A stretch of DNA of 64,000 nt from Branchiostoma floridae (GCF_000003815.2 NC_049979.1:19523686-19587685); one strand, 5' to 3'; shown: positions 38,601 through 49,639, numbered from the stretch's first letter. Translations and numbers: made by a program. Notes: generated from the letters alone by a model not told the origin.

Positions 38601-41600
38601 CCCATGCCCCACCAGGGGTTCCTGTTGCCGTCTACTGCACGGTCTGCATGGCCTTCAAGTGCAGTACTCGACTGAATCGCGGGCTGGTTGAAGGCCATGT
38701 TGCTACGGCTACTTGCAGCTTGACAGAAAAAAAGGACACTGATGCATCTACCAACAAAACGTTACTGATGGGAAATTCATATCTGTAGTTCATGAGTCGA
38801 TATGGTCAGAATTTTTGTACTTGGCGTCGCATTGGATGCTAGTCAATTGTTAAGCACGCTGCCAGTACTCACATAATTCAATCACTCAACAACAGTTGTA
38901 TAGTACCTACCAAAGCTACATGTCGGCCCTGGCATGATGACGGCTGGAGTCGATTGTTCCATATCTTGACCTGCACAAAGCCGTACTGATCATCTCATGT
39001 CTAACCAACGCTTGACAAAACGTGTATGAAGAAATACATTGCAGCAATAGACAACATATAGCATCATAGATAATTTACCACACACAAACACACACACACA
39101 CGTATAATGTTAACCACCAACTGCCACACACTAAGACGACACATATACATGTACTAACATAAATAATATCAAGCGTACACAGAACACTGAACACACTACC
39201 AAAAATGTTTTTCTTGTGTATCTTGTTTTTCTTCCTCACAGAAAATTTATCTTCCAGGAAGAAAATTATTTTGTCCCGAAGAAATCTTAGAAAAACGTGT
39301 TTGTCCATGGGGCAAGCAAAATTTTTGCTTGAATTTTTGAGATTAATATTCTTACACCAAGAATACTTTTCTTACATCAAGAGCAAAAATTCTTGTATTT
39401 CTTAAGAGTTATTAAAAAAGCAAGCATTTCTAGAATTTTTTTCTTGCATCATAAGAAAAAACAAGCAGATTTTGCTTAAAGTTACATAAAATTCTTAGGT
39501 GTGAGAAAAATTTTCTTCACCAAAGAAGAATAAGAAAATTGTTCTTCACGTGAGAATTAAGATTTTTTGGTAGTTTCCTGTTTTGCTTAGAATTTTATTC
39601 TACATTTTCTTCTTGCAAGAATATTTTTCTTCATATAAGAATTGTCCATGGGGTAAGCAAAACAAGAAAAAATCATTTTTGGCAGTGCATATAGAATTCC
39701 CTCACTTACTATGCAAATTTAGTCCTGATTTGCATGATTTGCATCTCGCTATGTACATCTCGTCTAAGCTACGCACATGTAGAATACCATGGAAACCATA
39801 ACCCTTGCCTTGAAATACATTCAAACCAATGCCCTCCGCAGTTCTTCCTTACATCTAAAGCGATTTATTACTTTTAAAAATCTAGATCACAGAAAGCCCA
39901 TGACCTTAAAACATGAACATCTGATGCCGTACCAAGGTTGGCCACCGGGAGGCCCAAAACGAACTTGACCATCAGATCAACATCACCTAACCAGGTATCA
40001 AGTAGTATGGAAATCGCTCGAAACGTTCCGGAACGGCACACTCGCAGACACAAGGGAGCCCAGTGCAAAACTATACCTCCATTTTCATGGAGGTCAAGCC
40101 TACCTGTTGTACTGAACACGGACATTCTCCAGGTCCCTCCGCAGATTTCGTAATTATTTCCGCTGCATGGATGGTTACATTCATCCTCTGGAAGACGATT
40201 TCCTACGTTGTTGAAGTTTCCCTCTGTCCCACAGAAACATTCTTTGGAGTACTCGGTGCCTGTTAAAGTAAATGATCAAAAGATGTCACGAAACACTGAA
40301 CGTATTACTTGCACTTTACCCAACTAAGTCGTTATACATGCTCCTTCATAGGACCGTGCTCAGAAGTACTAAATACTCATCAGTTCACTTGTCATCAGTG
40401 GACTTCTGTTTTGGGTCAGGACAGTTTTCAGAGCCCTGTGTCTTCAAACTAGACTTACTCGCGTATCAGTCAAATATGACTGGAGGTGACTTAAGTCATG
40501 TTCAAAGGGGTTATGCTGTTTGTAAATTGTAAGGCTTGGTCGATATCAACCTTCTCATTGCAAGTGGTCAGATCAAGAACATTTAAATAAACTAAAGTAA
40601 TCTTAAGTTTGACATATGAGCACGTTGTCGATAACGACGTTCTTGGCCTGATATCTACATTTAGTATCTCACCGTGCGAAAAAAAATGTAGTTTTGAATG
40701 GGATATCAATGCAGCTACTACGCAGAGTCACAGAGTACAATGACGTACCTATTGTTACTGTTCACACAGGGATTAATCATTCATAACAGTCTCTGTGAAA
40801 CGATTAGTCTGTGTTCCTTCGTGCAAACATTCCGATAAGCGTTTAGCATCATAAAAACATAATGAAGGAAGATCCAGGCGAGTACCTTCAGTTTAGATTA
40901 ATGATTCTCTAAACAATTTGGACACTTACCTGCATAAGGGTAGCCATTACGTCTGCAGTGTTGCCTACACAGAGCATTCGTCATCGACGTGGCCGAATCA
41001 AGTCGAGCGTTCGGAAACTTACGCTCGCGTGTGTCCTCAAAACAACCATGGTACTGCTGGGCAAAAGTTTCTTCTATATGAGGATACAACAATAGGAGAA
41101 TATTGATTAAACCGTGTGGTGTTGTGGCCCTCATATGAATATCAAAGATTATTTTCAAATTACTTATCATGGACGTTTTCATTGTTACGAGCTGTGACAG
41201 TTAATGTAGATATCGTTTAACATTACTTCCTCAACATGCAAAGTTATTTCGTTGGCGACAATACAAGTTACTTGAGTCTGACCTGTAATCTGATAAACTT
41301 CATTTGCCCATGGACCACCTTCGCCGTCCGCTGCACAGGCTCTAGATGGTCCGTGCTTGTAGTAGGTGTTGTGCCCATCATCAGACCCAGCACACCAGCC
41401 GCCATTTTGCACAGCAAACACGGTAAACCCACGAGAACGTGCTACCTGGTAACACTTTTCTATGGGGTTTTGACGCACATGGTAACTTCCATCCAAGCGT
41501 GGATCTGTCTCCTCGAGTGTTGGTATGGCTCGGTCACCAGTGTCCTTCCAACAACCCAGGCTTACGTACTCAGGGCCTCCACTTACTGTGCGATAGGAGA

Positions 41601-42868
41601 TAGTATTTTTCCTTACATAATCATAGCTAAAATGGCTCAATACAACGTTCCAAAAGATCTTTATCAAATATACCGACAATGGCACACACGCACACAAGTA
41701 TGTGCTTGCAAAAAACACAAACCAATTTCATCGTCTATCAATGACATTTAATATTAGTATAGAATCCTGTGTGCAAATTACAAAATAGGGGGAAATCAGA
41801 GATAACTAGAGTGCTATAACTGCGTAGTCAATTCCATGGTCCAAGACACCGCATGGGGTTTTCAATGATATCGATACTATTGTCATATGATTGTAAATTA
41901 TTTTGAATATTGATGGCTATTTAGAAAAAAGTAAATACGGGAATACCATGTTTTAGAAATGGTTTCCATAGTTTACAAACATTTCTTAAGTTCTTTTCAG
42001 AATGCATTCCAAACATAGATTAATTTGTTTCAACTTAACAAACATTTTGAAATAATGATATTTGCCCATCGCCCCCTAACGAGCCGCTAATCATGTTTGG
42101 GCTGAGGACCGCTGACAGCACAGCAAGTCACAGTGGCTGTCTGCGGTCAACAGCCCAGGTCAGGGACATGCCCAAGTCCAGAGGATAAGCACAATAACTA
42201 AAACTGCGCTGTTCGTCCAATGACAATGAAACCCATAGAAACAGATACTGATTTAGAAGGATATTAACTTCTCCCAGCAATGAGCAACTTGCAGTTCTGG
42301 GGAAAAAACTTCGCTTTCTGCACCTTGTAATGGGGAGGACCGATGATGATCATGATGTTGAGTATATAGAATACACCAGCCAATTATTCCACGTAAAACC
42401 AATACGATATTCCCAAAGTTCCTCCATATGTTGTTATGTATCAGTAGTTACCACGCTCTGTACCTTGCGCAATAAAATGATGATATAATCATACCCTGTC
42501 CATTAATACCCTGTCCATACACCTTTCATATACAATTCTATACAAACACTAGACAATGTTAACGTTATACATTCCTGACGCATCATACTTTTATCCACAT
42601 TAATGTCATTGTGATAGATTCCATAGCTTGGATAGAGTTATCTTTCCTGCTATTCATAAAATAGTTTACTTATTTAGAATCGTATTTTTTTTTTCTCAAT
42701 CAATCAATGTTTTATTCAGTAAGTTTCTCGCGGGCAAACACCCGAATGTCGACCTTAAATCAACAGTAACCTAGCTGCCATGAACGAGTACGTACAAGTT
42801 GCCATACATTGTACCTGATACCATTGTCGTGGCAATGAAGTTCCCTCTGTCCAGAACACTGAAGTACA

Positions 42869-42960
<92 letters not shown>

Positions 42961-42961
42961 A

Positions 42962-43006
<45 letters not shown>

Positions 43007-43515
43007 CTGAATCTGGAACTGAATCGATGGATCTGATGATTTGGAGCATTTGTAACTGCATGTATATCCCGCTCGTCCTGAACAAGACATGCGATATTTT
43101 GCCCAACCGGTAACCCCTGCTATTTGGCAGGGTTTACATGTCTGACGTATCTGCTTCATTTGTATCGCACAGCGAAGGTTTATTTTTTGCAAAGGCTATT
43201 ATAAAAACTAAAAATAGGTTAAAGGCTTATGTCCTATTTATAGATCCTGGAAAAAAAACTATTTATGTGTTACAAACAGTGCGTGGTGTTAAAGGTAGTA
43301 ATTCAAGACCATGTGCGTCTTGAATGCTTGTAGAGGGGAAAAACAAAATTCATTCCCAACTATGACTGCACTTGCATCATGAGCAATAAAATGGATCTAT
43401 GAAGTTGCTCGTGTTAAACTATTCTTTAACACTTACCAGAATCAGAGTCTGTCCCGGCAATACTCACTACATGTACGTGTATCAGCAGCAAAATGGTCGC
43501 CAAGCTGACAGCCAT
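32208..43515 (-). CDS. LR-A: lectin-type single-pass receptor (GCW/QNGGWC, WSC, fucolectin, SEA-like, TM, tyrosine tail)
   Basis: Seventeen exons in transcript order: 43515-43437, 41585-41283, 41073-40930, 40259-40104, 38970-38911, 38718-38305, 38023-37949, 37841-37788, 37480-37412, 36956-36888, 35183-35044, 34752-34592, 33766-33630, 33344-33218, 32940-32907, 32669-32493, 32243-32208 (TAG). About 744 residues, all phases compatible. Signal peptide MAVSLATILLLIHVHVVS; then three putative glycan-binding modules, four Thr/Ser mini-exons, a SEA-like module with ARKKRQ, one transmembrane helix and a tail with DNIIYN, DNVIYN, DNVIYE and a terminal SQYETIN. The likely role is a type I surface receptor linking carbohydrate recognition to SH2-type signalling (inference). 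It is convergent with aGPCR-2 and head-to-tail with LR-B. An intron holds a Tc1-like relic. An extra exon near 43141 was considered but does not fit the phase. Confidence 0.85.
33218..33344 (-). other. Transmembrane exon of LR-A
   Basis: Encodes TPPWLIGVICAIVVVIIVIA then AVTVLLYRRKHNPG: a single hydrophobic helix followed by a basic stop-transfer segment (YRRKH). Phase 1 in, phase 2 out. Confidence 0.88.
33630..35183 (-). other. SEA-like extracellular module of LR-A with basic cleavage site
   Basis: Exons 35183-35044 (VNISLTLTAPGSVNRSSLKE.., Cys pair FCDDHRC), 34752-34592 (IGEIFLHIVT.., then ARKKRQAADD) and 33766-33630 (EKALRNLTRNGDLSIQIDGE). Alternating strand/helix pattern before the TM resembles SEA domains. 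The RKKRQ loop looks like a furin-type site. The same module occurs in LR-B and LR-C. Family assignment is by pattern only. Confidence 0.6.
35302..36568 (+). mobile_element. Degenerate Tc1-like transposon with long terminal inverted repeats
   Basis: Ends CACTCGGCACAAAAAGTTTG and its inverse CAAACTTTTTGTGCTGAGTG are flanked by TA. The inverted repeats extend about 230 bp (for example AAGTGCCCAAATTCCCC near 35490 and its inverse near 36355). The interior carries a transposase relic. It lies in an LR-A intron. Confidence 0.85.
35650..36000 (+). pseudogene. Tc1-like transposase relic
   Basis: In broken frames it retains FGGGGSVVVWGGI and VVTYRDTI.HPVATFYLF..GPNAILQDYN.SPHRAR. These are the G-G-S-V-x-V-W-G-G and Q-D-N-x-x-P-H-R-A blocks around the second catalytic Asp of the DDE domain. 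The N-terminal DNA-binding region is missing and stops and frameshifts are present, so it is inactive. Confidence 0.8.
36888..38023 (-). other. Thr/Ser-rich mini-exon stalk of LR-A
   Basis: Exons 38023-37949 (75 nt), 37841-37788 (54), 37480-37412 (69) and 36956-36888 (69), all phase 1-1, encode short linkers such as QEHSTSTLLTTVSADDLTSS and MSTSSVPGIFLPYT. Each can be skipped in frame. The 54-nt exon is clearly homologous to LR-C exon 55533-55480 (DNVVISTSSVADIPSLAT). Confidence 0.7.
38305..38718 (-). other. Fucolectin/tachylectin-type (F5/8-like) domain of LR-A
   Basis: One exon, 138 residues: NMAFNQPAIQSSTALEG start, HADRAVDGNRNPWW, CTYTSAESNPWWRVDLG, VYVGDRL, CAG, ICGGQTGRYVGITL, LCEVEVYG end. 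This is the FTP lectin signature, including the HADRAVDGN and NPWWRVDLG blocks. Family members bind fucose and related sugars via a His/Arg set and Ca2+; the exact ligand is not readable here. Confidence 0.88.
39194..39687. mobile_element. Inverted-repeat element rich in TTCTTG/CAAGAA motifs
   Basis: Ends CACTACCAAAAATG and CATTTTTGGCAGTG are imperfect inverted repeats. The interior is almost wholly short A/T inverted motifs (AAGAA, TTCTT), with a direct repeat TTGTCCATGGGGnAAGCAAA at about 39301 and 39644. Non-coding; a MITE-like origin is likely, but no clear target duplication is visible. Confidence 0.5.
40104..41073 (-). other. WSC domain of LR-A (two exons)
   Basis: Exon 41073-40930 encodes YHGCFEDTRERKFPNARL and CRQHCRRNGYPYA. 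Exon 40259-40104 encodes GTEYSKECFCG, DECNHPCSGN and EICGGTWRMSVF. The Cys pattern YxGCFxD ... MT...C...C...GY.YAG.....CFCG ... C...C.G.....CGG..R.SVY is that of WSC, a putative carbohydrate-binding module. Confidence 0.88.
41283..41585 (-). other. GCW ... QNGGWC domain of LR-A
   Basis: One phase 1-1 exon, 101 residues: YVSLGCWKDTGDRAIPTL, then KCYQVARSRGFTVFAVQNGG, WC, YKHGPSRACAADGEGGPWAN and EVYQI. I recognise the pattern from uncharacterised extracellular proteins of marine invertebrates but cannot give a family name; it often accompanies lectin modules. Confidence 0.7.
42873..43006. repeat. (CA)n microsatellite
   Basis: About 134 bp of CA repeats with a few interruptions, in the first intron of LR-A. 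It produces spurious Cys-Val and Thr-His open frames. Confidence 0.95.
43437..43515 (-). other. Signal-peptide exon of LR-A
   Basis: ATG (43515-43513) in a GTGAACATGG context starts MAVSLATILLLIHVHVVSIA and ends GTDSDS in phase 1 before GTAAGT. Hydrophobic core of about 14 residues. Confidence 0.85.
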
Positions 43516-43699
43516 GTTCACACATAACACATCAGGTAATCCAGTGCTCATAACAGGTTGTCCCTCTGGCAAAAGAGGAAGCTCCACCCTAAGCTTAGAC
43601 CATTCCTCGAAACAGGAACATTAAACATGTACTGTGATTACAAACAATAGCTTATCACTAAAAGAAAGATCCTCAAAATGGACGAACTTATTCGCTCTC

Positions 43700-43870
43700 G
43701 ACAAGGAAGTGAAGTTCTTCCCTACCTGAGTTATGCGACCTCTGACATGTAATTTACATGTCCTGAAAACACCTTTGCTTGGCGTAGTTCTGCTTTGTTT
43801 GGTGCCAGTTGACCTGAGGCTATTTTTTTGTTGACGAACGAGTACTTTTTAAGTGACGTATATGAACATG
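43700..43870 (-). promoter_or_regulatory. Conserved upstream block / 5'UTR exon of LR-A
   Basis: The - strand segment ending CAG|GTAGGGAAGAAC (donor after 43726), preceded by a GACATGTCAGAGGTC-like stretch and a GTCAACTGRCACC-like stretch, is shared with LR-B (donor after 49673) and LR-C (donor after 63924). It is probably a spliced non-coding first exon plus proximal promoter. Confidence 0.5.
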
Positions 43871-44515
43871 TACCAGTAGTATCGATGACCTTGAAGGTAA
43901 AAAGGCATCTATATAATTCAAGACTGATGCATGTAAGTTTGTAGGATCAGTATTGCGGTCATTAAACAACTAAAGATACTTCCCTAAGGCACAATCTGTG
44001 GAAGATTGCTCACTAGTTGATTATACGTGGCCTAAGGACTTTAAGCATTTGCCACGACACCTAGGGATACGTGTACGAAGCATATGCAAAATCTTAAGCC
44101 CTAAGCAATAAGTATGGTTAGCCAATATAATTATGAATTGTCCGTAAAGCACTTTCAGAATGGCAGAAAGTATATCTATACGTCTAATAGATAAATCAGA
44201 ACAATCTACACAGATTGTAATACCTCTTTGGAAAAAAAGATTATTATAAAGAGACTCACAGCTTAGTTACCATTTCATAAATAATATTCATCTTTAGTCG
44301 CGGAAACAGAAACAGGAACAAATTAAACAATAATGATTAAAAACATTATTATATATTAGCAATGTCTTCACAGCGGACAAACAAGTTTTTTTTTTTTTAA
44401 ATTTGTATTTTCTTTATGTGCAAAATCTTTTTTCTTCAACATAAAAATGTGAAAACTACCCCACAAGGCAGTACTACAGAAAAAAAAATTCACGACTTTT
44501 GTACTTTCTATCTAA

Positions 44516-45351
44516 GGCCACAGCAAGTGAAGTTTATGGATGACATCCTCTGCAGACTACAAAAATTATGATGAATGAAGAAATTTATTGTAAATTTCTG
44601 CCCTTCTGGGTTAAGCACAGGCCACATGTTAACAATCATATACATATTTGTGTACAAATCTACTCCAGTACAATCGACTTCCTCTCGGTTCTTGGTAATC
44701 ACATATATGTAGTGTGCTGTATGATTAGTTAGGTTAATCGGTTAATCGAAGACTGTAAGGAATATAAATTTCACTTTATTATTCAAGTATCTGCAGTGGT
44801 GAAATTTACTTACCACATAGCCGAATACAATTATGATTCTATCGCTATTATACAAAGGACAATCTACAGTAAAATCTACTTCATCTTCTACTTTACCTAA
44901 ACTACAAAATCGGCAGATTCTTTGGTCTAGAGGGGCGTGGTTATGTGACAACTGATTCTTAGTTTTGTGATGGTAGATCTATGGCGTACATTAACAGTCT
45001 TAAAATATTATTCTTCGCTATAAGATTCTTTTGATAATCTGTACGTTAGAAGTTTATTTTTAGCATTACAAAATAAAGATATAAGGCAAAAAAGAACAAG
45101 ATGGCAACTACACTCATGACTTCCATGGTGGTGCCACTTTTACAACTATCCAACAAGTTTCATTTCTACAACTACAGTCATACCTACCTTGTTAGTGTCA
45201 CTACTACAAGCTGTACAATCATTAGACTACAACACATTTTTTCTACTTTCTCGTCATTTCGACCATCTCCGAAGAAGAAATCAAGTTTTTATGAAATCAG
45301 GCCAAAATTGACGAGCGCGCTGATCATCCATAAAATTTACTTACTGTGGCC
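44516..45351. mobile_element. PIF/Harbinger-like element with TAA target duplication
   Basis: Ends GGCCACAGCAAGTGAAGTTT and inverse AAATTTACTTACTGTGGCC bound 836 bp, flanked by TAA on both sides (44513-44515, 45352-45354), the TWA duplication typical of PIF/Harbinger. The subterminal TATGGATGA motif is shared with the element at 50371-51975. No transposase seen. Confidence 0.75.
44860..44951 (-). pseudogene. LINE C-terminal zinc-binding fragment
   Basis: The - strand frame reads HAPLDQRICRFCSLGKVEDE then VDFTVDCPLYNSDR. The C-x2-C ... VEDE.HF...CP.Y...R pattern is the reverse-transcriptase-associated zinc-binding tail of several LINE clades. Short and isolated, it appears nested in the TAA-flanked element. 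Confidence 0.6.
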
Positions 45352-45750
45352 TAAGGTATATCCTTTACGCTCAATGCCTATAAACTAACGTCCCAGTATG
45401 TTGGGGTTTATATCACAGAAACCATGCTAAGTCCCCCTGGTTAAAATAATTTTGAGCGATGTTGAGAATTTCGTCTCAGTCATCAAGTGTAATGAAAAGC
45501 ATGCATCAATTTCAAGTTGGAAAATAGAAACATACACTTGAAGGGTGCCTTTTTTTTACAGATGACTCAATACTCCCAATGGGAAAGGTATGGAGTGACT
45601 TAAAAGGTGACTAAAATGATTTTGCTCTTGCATAATAAAGTATGTTATCCGTATAGCAAATTGTATGATTGTCATATTACATGCATTGGTTACTCATATG
45701 GATGTTAAGTAATTCTTAATGAACTGACAATGACCTCCAGATAGAAGAAC

Positions 45751-45756
45751 TTTATT
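45751..45756 (-). terminator. Candidate polyadenylation signal of LR-B
   Basis: TTTATT on + (AATAAA on -) about 210 bp beyond the LR-B stop codon. Confidence 0.45.
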
Positions 45757-45964
45757 GCACGACAATTGTACATTGCATACAATGCATTTCAACTACTATT
45801 ACACAAAGTACAAAATAGAGGTATAGGATAAAGCTTAACAGCCTAGTTAACATAACAATAAGGGTTAACATAATTCTTTGATATAGTATTGCAATGGGGA
45901 AGGCTACGATATAATGTAACATTTAAGGATTCTATTGGTCAACTGTAGATATGACGGTACTGTC

Positions 45965-46431
45965 CTAGTTGACACTCTCGTACTGAGACTCAGGTGTATT
46001 CTGCAGAGGTGAAACAAAATCGACTGTAAATTGACGGGTCGTACATAAGCGCGAATGAAATTAATCTACTGCCATTATATAAACTTTATTATTAATCTCC
46101 ATCTTTAAGTGCAAGGAGGATTTTGGCTAAGACACTACGGAGGTCAAAATTTATTTTATACAGCGATTGAATAATGAACTGTATCTAAGGTGAGAGAATT
46201 TGTGTTCTGCAGAACTCATGCACATGCACAAAGTACATTTGAAAAGTTTACCTCTCGATCATTCGTTTGGGAGTCTTGTCCTTCATAGATGACATTGTCC
46301 ACGGTCCCATCATCGCCGGCGTTGTAAATAACATTGTCCACGACACCCTCATCCTCGGTGTTGTAGATGATGTTGTCGACCGACCCGTCAGTAGCTGGGT
46401 GATCACGTCGCTTAGGTGTATCTAAGTTTGT
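45965..46431 (-). other. Cytoplasmic tyrosine-motif tail of LR-B
   Basis: Exon 46431-46252 (60 codons) holds GSVDNIIYN, GVVDNVIYN and GTVDNVIYE. The last exon 46000-45965 encodes NTPESQYESVN. SQYESV fits the ITIM consensus. Confidence 0.8.
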
Positions 46432-49095
46432 CTACATGTAGGAAGATATTGATTGTGAGGTCCAAAGAAACCTGAAGGTGGTATCCCACTGCACCTATGC
46501 GGCACTGCGGGGTTCGTTCACTGCGGCACTGTTGTGTTAGTTTCTCCGATTTTTATAATTCAGATATTGCGCAATACGTAAAAGTATGACTTAGAAGACA
46601 ACAACATATACAAAACGTAAGAAAATTCGTCCTTTATCTCTGACATTCGTTGAGTATCTTTCGAACCCCGCAGTGCCGCATCGGTGCCCTAAGTGCAGTG
46701 AGATACCACCTTTAGCCCCGAAAGTGAAGGGAGCCACAGATGTAGTACTAGTACTAGTAGGTGATGACGATGACTCAATGAAGTATTAGGCACAATAATC
46801 AAGAATTGTTTTACAGAGGACACTTGATGAACTGATACTACAAAGCAAATTAACTGATATGTTCAACATTTCAGTGAGATGAGAAGAAAATCAGAAATGA
46901 AAGTTATGAATCATTGTCAGAACTTACCATTTCGTTTCCACTCTTCATCGGCATATTGACGCTGTAAACACAAAGCGTAGTCACTCAACAAACTTTGCAA
47001 ACCATGCCATAGAAAGTCTTGTATATCTTCATATCGTCACATCTTCATATAAGTACAGATATCGCGCTGGAAGTCTGGCGTTCTCAGAATACATCAACAT
47101 TGGGATGGCCGACCAGGCAAATAACTCCCAATACTGTTTATTAACTATAAGAGTTAAACTTCCCCTCTTTCCCTATATGCAAGTGTATTACTTACCAAGG
47201 CCTGTGTTTCGTTCGGCATAACAGAACGGTCACCAAGGCAATGATGATGATAACGACCACGGCAGCACAGATCACTCCAATCAGCCATGGGGGAGTTTTC
47301 TGTCCTTCACCTTTAGTAAAACAAAAGTTCTACTGACTTTCGATGATGCTCTGTACAACGAGCTGTATACTAGCACTACCACGACGATGTAGGGTCAAAA
47401 TCTAAATCGTCTTATGCAATTCCGTTACCTTCAGCATACAGAAGCTGTAGTCATTGAGGGACTTATAATGTAAAGAATATTGAGAAAAGAAGTAAAACTG
47501 ACAGTTGGACTTTACACCATGAGTAATCAGGTACATGGTATCGCATATTTACCGCTATTGTCAACACGACGAACCACTTCGCCATCTATGTTGATCGACA
47601 GATCTCCACTGCGAGCAAGTCGCCTCAAGATGGCTGCCTTTTCTCTGAGGTAAAAGAGAAGCAAAGTTGTTTACGTAAGTAAATATCAAAGGTCTTTCAT
47701 TCAAAGAACATGAAGAAATTTCATCCCTGATGATTTTTTTCTAGAGTTTTCTATCATAACTGTATTACGTATCTGACTTACTGCAGTAGATCCTCTGCCA
47801 TTTTTCTATCTCCCTGACTGACCAACGCAGTGAGCTGTATGGTCACGTTGATCGTAACTTCGTCACCGGCTTGGCGTTTATTGCGAGCACGGGTTCTGTC
47901 GGTAACGTTATGGAAGATCACGGCAATCTACACATCAGTGAAAAGATACATTTATGCTATATGTTGATAATGCTTCACATTTTACTTTTTCTTGGCTTTC
48001 ACAAGAACAGCGTATATCATATTAATAATGATAGAGGAATGCTTACTATTTGCTAAGTGATTGAAGAAGCCATGCAATTTATTATATAAAGTACATTCAG
48101 CCATTGATATAAAACATGGCAAGCGAGGCAAAAGTCTGGAGAATATGTTGCACAAATGTATATGTAGAAATACGTTACCCTGCATTGATCCACACAAATC
48201 AGCCTCTCCAAACTCTGTCTGATGGAGACTTCCAATGCAGACAGGTTCACCGAGCTCGGTGCTGTTAGCGTCAGGCTAACGTTTTCCGAGACAATCACTG
48301 GAGAAATTATTTGAGTAATAGTGTGACACAGTATTATACAATTCCAAATTTAGAGTTAGTATGCATTACCATTACAGCTAGATAAAAAACTGTTCAGATA
48401 TTGTGTGCTCAAAAACGACCTCACTTGTATTGCAACAGATAAATCAATTAAGCAATGTATGAATTGATTCTGAGTCTAACTTGTCGATCCTTTATTCATC
48501 ATTCTTACTTTCTCATTTGAAGATTTGGAAGAATCGATTTTTATCATATGACTGACTGGGAGAAGAATTTGTCAGGGATTTTGGGTTTGAATGGTCGCAA
48601 TGGTGAATGTTAACCATAGCGTGGATTGGCATGCAGTTATCATAATTCCCTAACAAAGTTATTGTCGATAACATCTATCAAGCAAAATAAACTAGTTTCA
48701 ACGAAATGACACTTACCAGTGCAGGAACAAGCAACCTCCAGATATTTGAATGTTCCCCCACAGGGATCTCCGAACACGCCATTATTGGCCGTCACTGAGC
48801 AGTTTCCTCTACCATTGCAGCTGTCGGTGACCACTTTCAGACTATTGGTGCTGTTACAGTTGGTAGTGCGCACAGGGCCACTACAGACACTGCTGGGGAG
48901 TATCCGGCCGTACAAGGCAGAGATGATGTTGATGTATTGCCCAGTGGGGCACCTCAGTGACAGGGTTTGATGTTCGCAAACTCGAGCCGTACTGTTAACT
49001 TCACACCATTCTAGAAAAGTTAAATGATTTCTACCACTTACAATATATCCAAGGAGGAAATCTGTATAGATGATAAATGTATTAGATAGTTGTAA

Positions 49096-49163
<68 letters not shown>

Positions 49164-49475
49164 TTTTATGTTTATTTTATGCCCATGAACCTAACCGGTG
49201 CGCTACTCGAGTAAAAGCTATCTGCACCTATACATGTATGTATCTGCACCTACTATGTCTAAGTCCCGCAATAATTTTCTCTTGTGTTTCTGTGTTTATT
49301 TCACGAACCGTAAGATTCGTAAAAAACATATTTCTGTTGACTTTCATTACGTGATAGATAAAACGTTTTCAATGATTATTCATTTGATATTTGTATACTT
49401 ACCAAAATCAGAGCTTGTCTCTCCGTTATTTACTACATATAGCAGTAGCAACATGGACGCCATCATGGTGGTCAT
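45965..49475 (-). CDS. LR-B: SUEL-lectin single-pass receptor with tyrosine tail
   Basis: Nine exons in transcript order: 49475-49403, 49010-48717, 48297-48179, 47927-47782, 47644-47553, 47310-47196, 46961-46928, 46431-46252, 46000-45965 (TAG). 362 residues; all phases fit. Order: signal peptide (MTTMMASMLLLLYVVNNG), SUEL/rhamnose-binding-lectin domain, SEA-like module with ARNKRQ, transmembrane helix (WLIGVICAAVVVIIIIALVT), juxtamembrane NMPMKSGNEM, tail with DNIIYN, DNVIYN, DNVIYE, and terminal SQYESVN. Same chassis as LR-A, but with one lectin module and no mini-exon stalk. An in-frame ATG lies 17 codons upstream (49526); the inner ATG is chosen because LR-C keeps only that one. Likely a surface galactose/rhamnose-binding receptor (inferred from family). 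Confidence 0.88.
47553..48297 (-). other. SEA-like module of LR-B with basic cleavage site
   Basis: Exons 48297-48179 (SENVSLTLTAPSSVNLSALE .. LICVDQC), 47927-47782 (IAVIFHNVTD .. ARNKRQAGDEVTINVTIQL) and 47644-47553 (EKAAILRRLARSGDLSINID). Matches LR-A and LR-C in length, phase and the R-x-K-R-Q site. Confidence 0.6.
48717..49010 (-). other. SUEL / galactose-binding lectin domain of LR-B
   Basis: One phase 1-1 exon, 98 residues: EWCEVNSTARVCEHQTLSLR, CPTGQYINIISALYGR, CNSTNSLKVVTDSC, NGRGNCSVTANNGVFGDPC and TFKYLEVACSC. The A-x-Y-G-R, C-x-G-x-x-x-C-S-V-x-A-x-N and F-G-D-P-C blocks with Y-L-E-V-x-C are the SUEL signature; all eight or more Cys are present. Confidence 0.92.
49101..49160. repeat. 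(TA)n microsatellite
   Basis: About 60 bp of TA repeats in LR-B intron 1. The corresponding LR-C intron has short TACTAC/TATA repeats near 63400. Confidence 0.95.
49403..49475 (-). other. Signal-peptide exon of LR-B
   Basis: ATGACCACC start gives MTTMMASMLLLLYVVNNGET and SSDF, ending in phase 1. It aligns residue by residue with LR-C exon 63715-63643. Confidence 0.85.
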
Positions 49476-49639
49476 GGTCGGTTGTACACATGCAGGAATG
49501 GTCCAGTATCTGAACAAATCTGGCATGTTGTTCTGCTGACAAGGAGGGGAAGACTTCCGACCGAATATAATCGGCGCTGGAATCAGGAACCGCGTACTAC
49601 GTTATGTTGTAAATAATACCATTTCCTCCTCAACATGGC

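Larger units (their letters stand above)
43871..45964. other. Intergenic region between LR-A and LR-B
   Basis: Holds the TAA-flanked element at 44516-45351, a candidate LR-B polyadenylation signal (complement of AATAAA at 45751-45756), and a block near 45610-45730 resembling the 3' flanks of LR-A and LR-C. No supported exon. Confidence 0.5.

Noticed and set aside
41236-41751. 171-residue + strand frame opposite the GCW domain exon
   Set aside because: Antisense shadow of a clearly coding - strand exon; no family motif.
41820-42060. Possible second copy of the TA-flanked MITE
   Set aside because: Only a short stretch resembles the TIR (CCAAGACACCGCATGG); no opposite end or TA duplication found.
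42755-43192. Cys-rich - strand frame (TCKPCQIAGVTGW ..) running into the CA repeat, considered as an extra LR-A exon
   Set aside because: No acceptor joins it in phase to the signal-peptide exon (the phase-1 entry meets a stop), there is no clear donor except within the microsatellite, and the neighbouring exons already join in frame without it. A minor alternative exon cannot be excluded.
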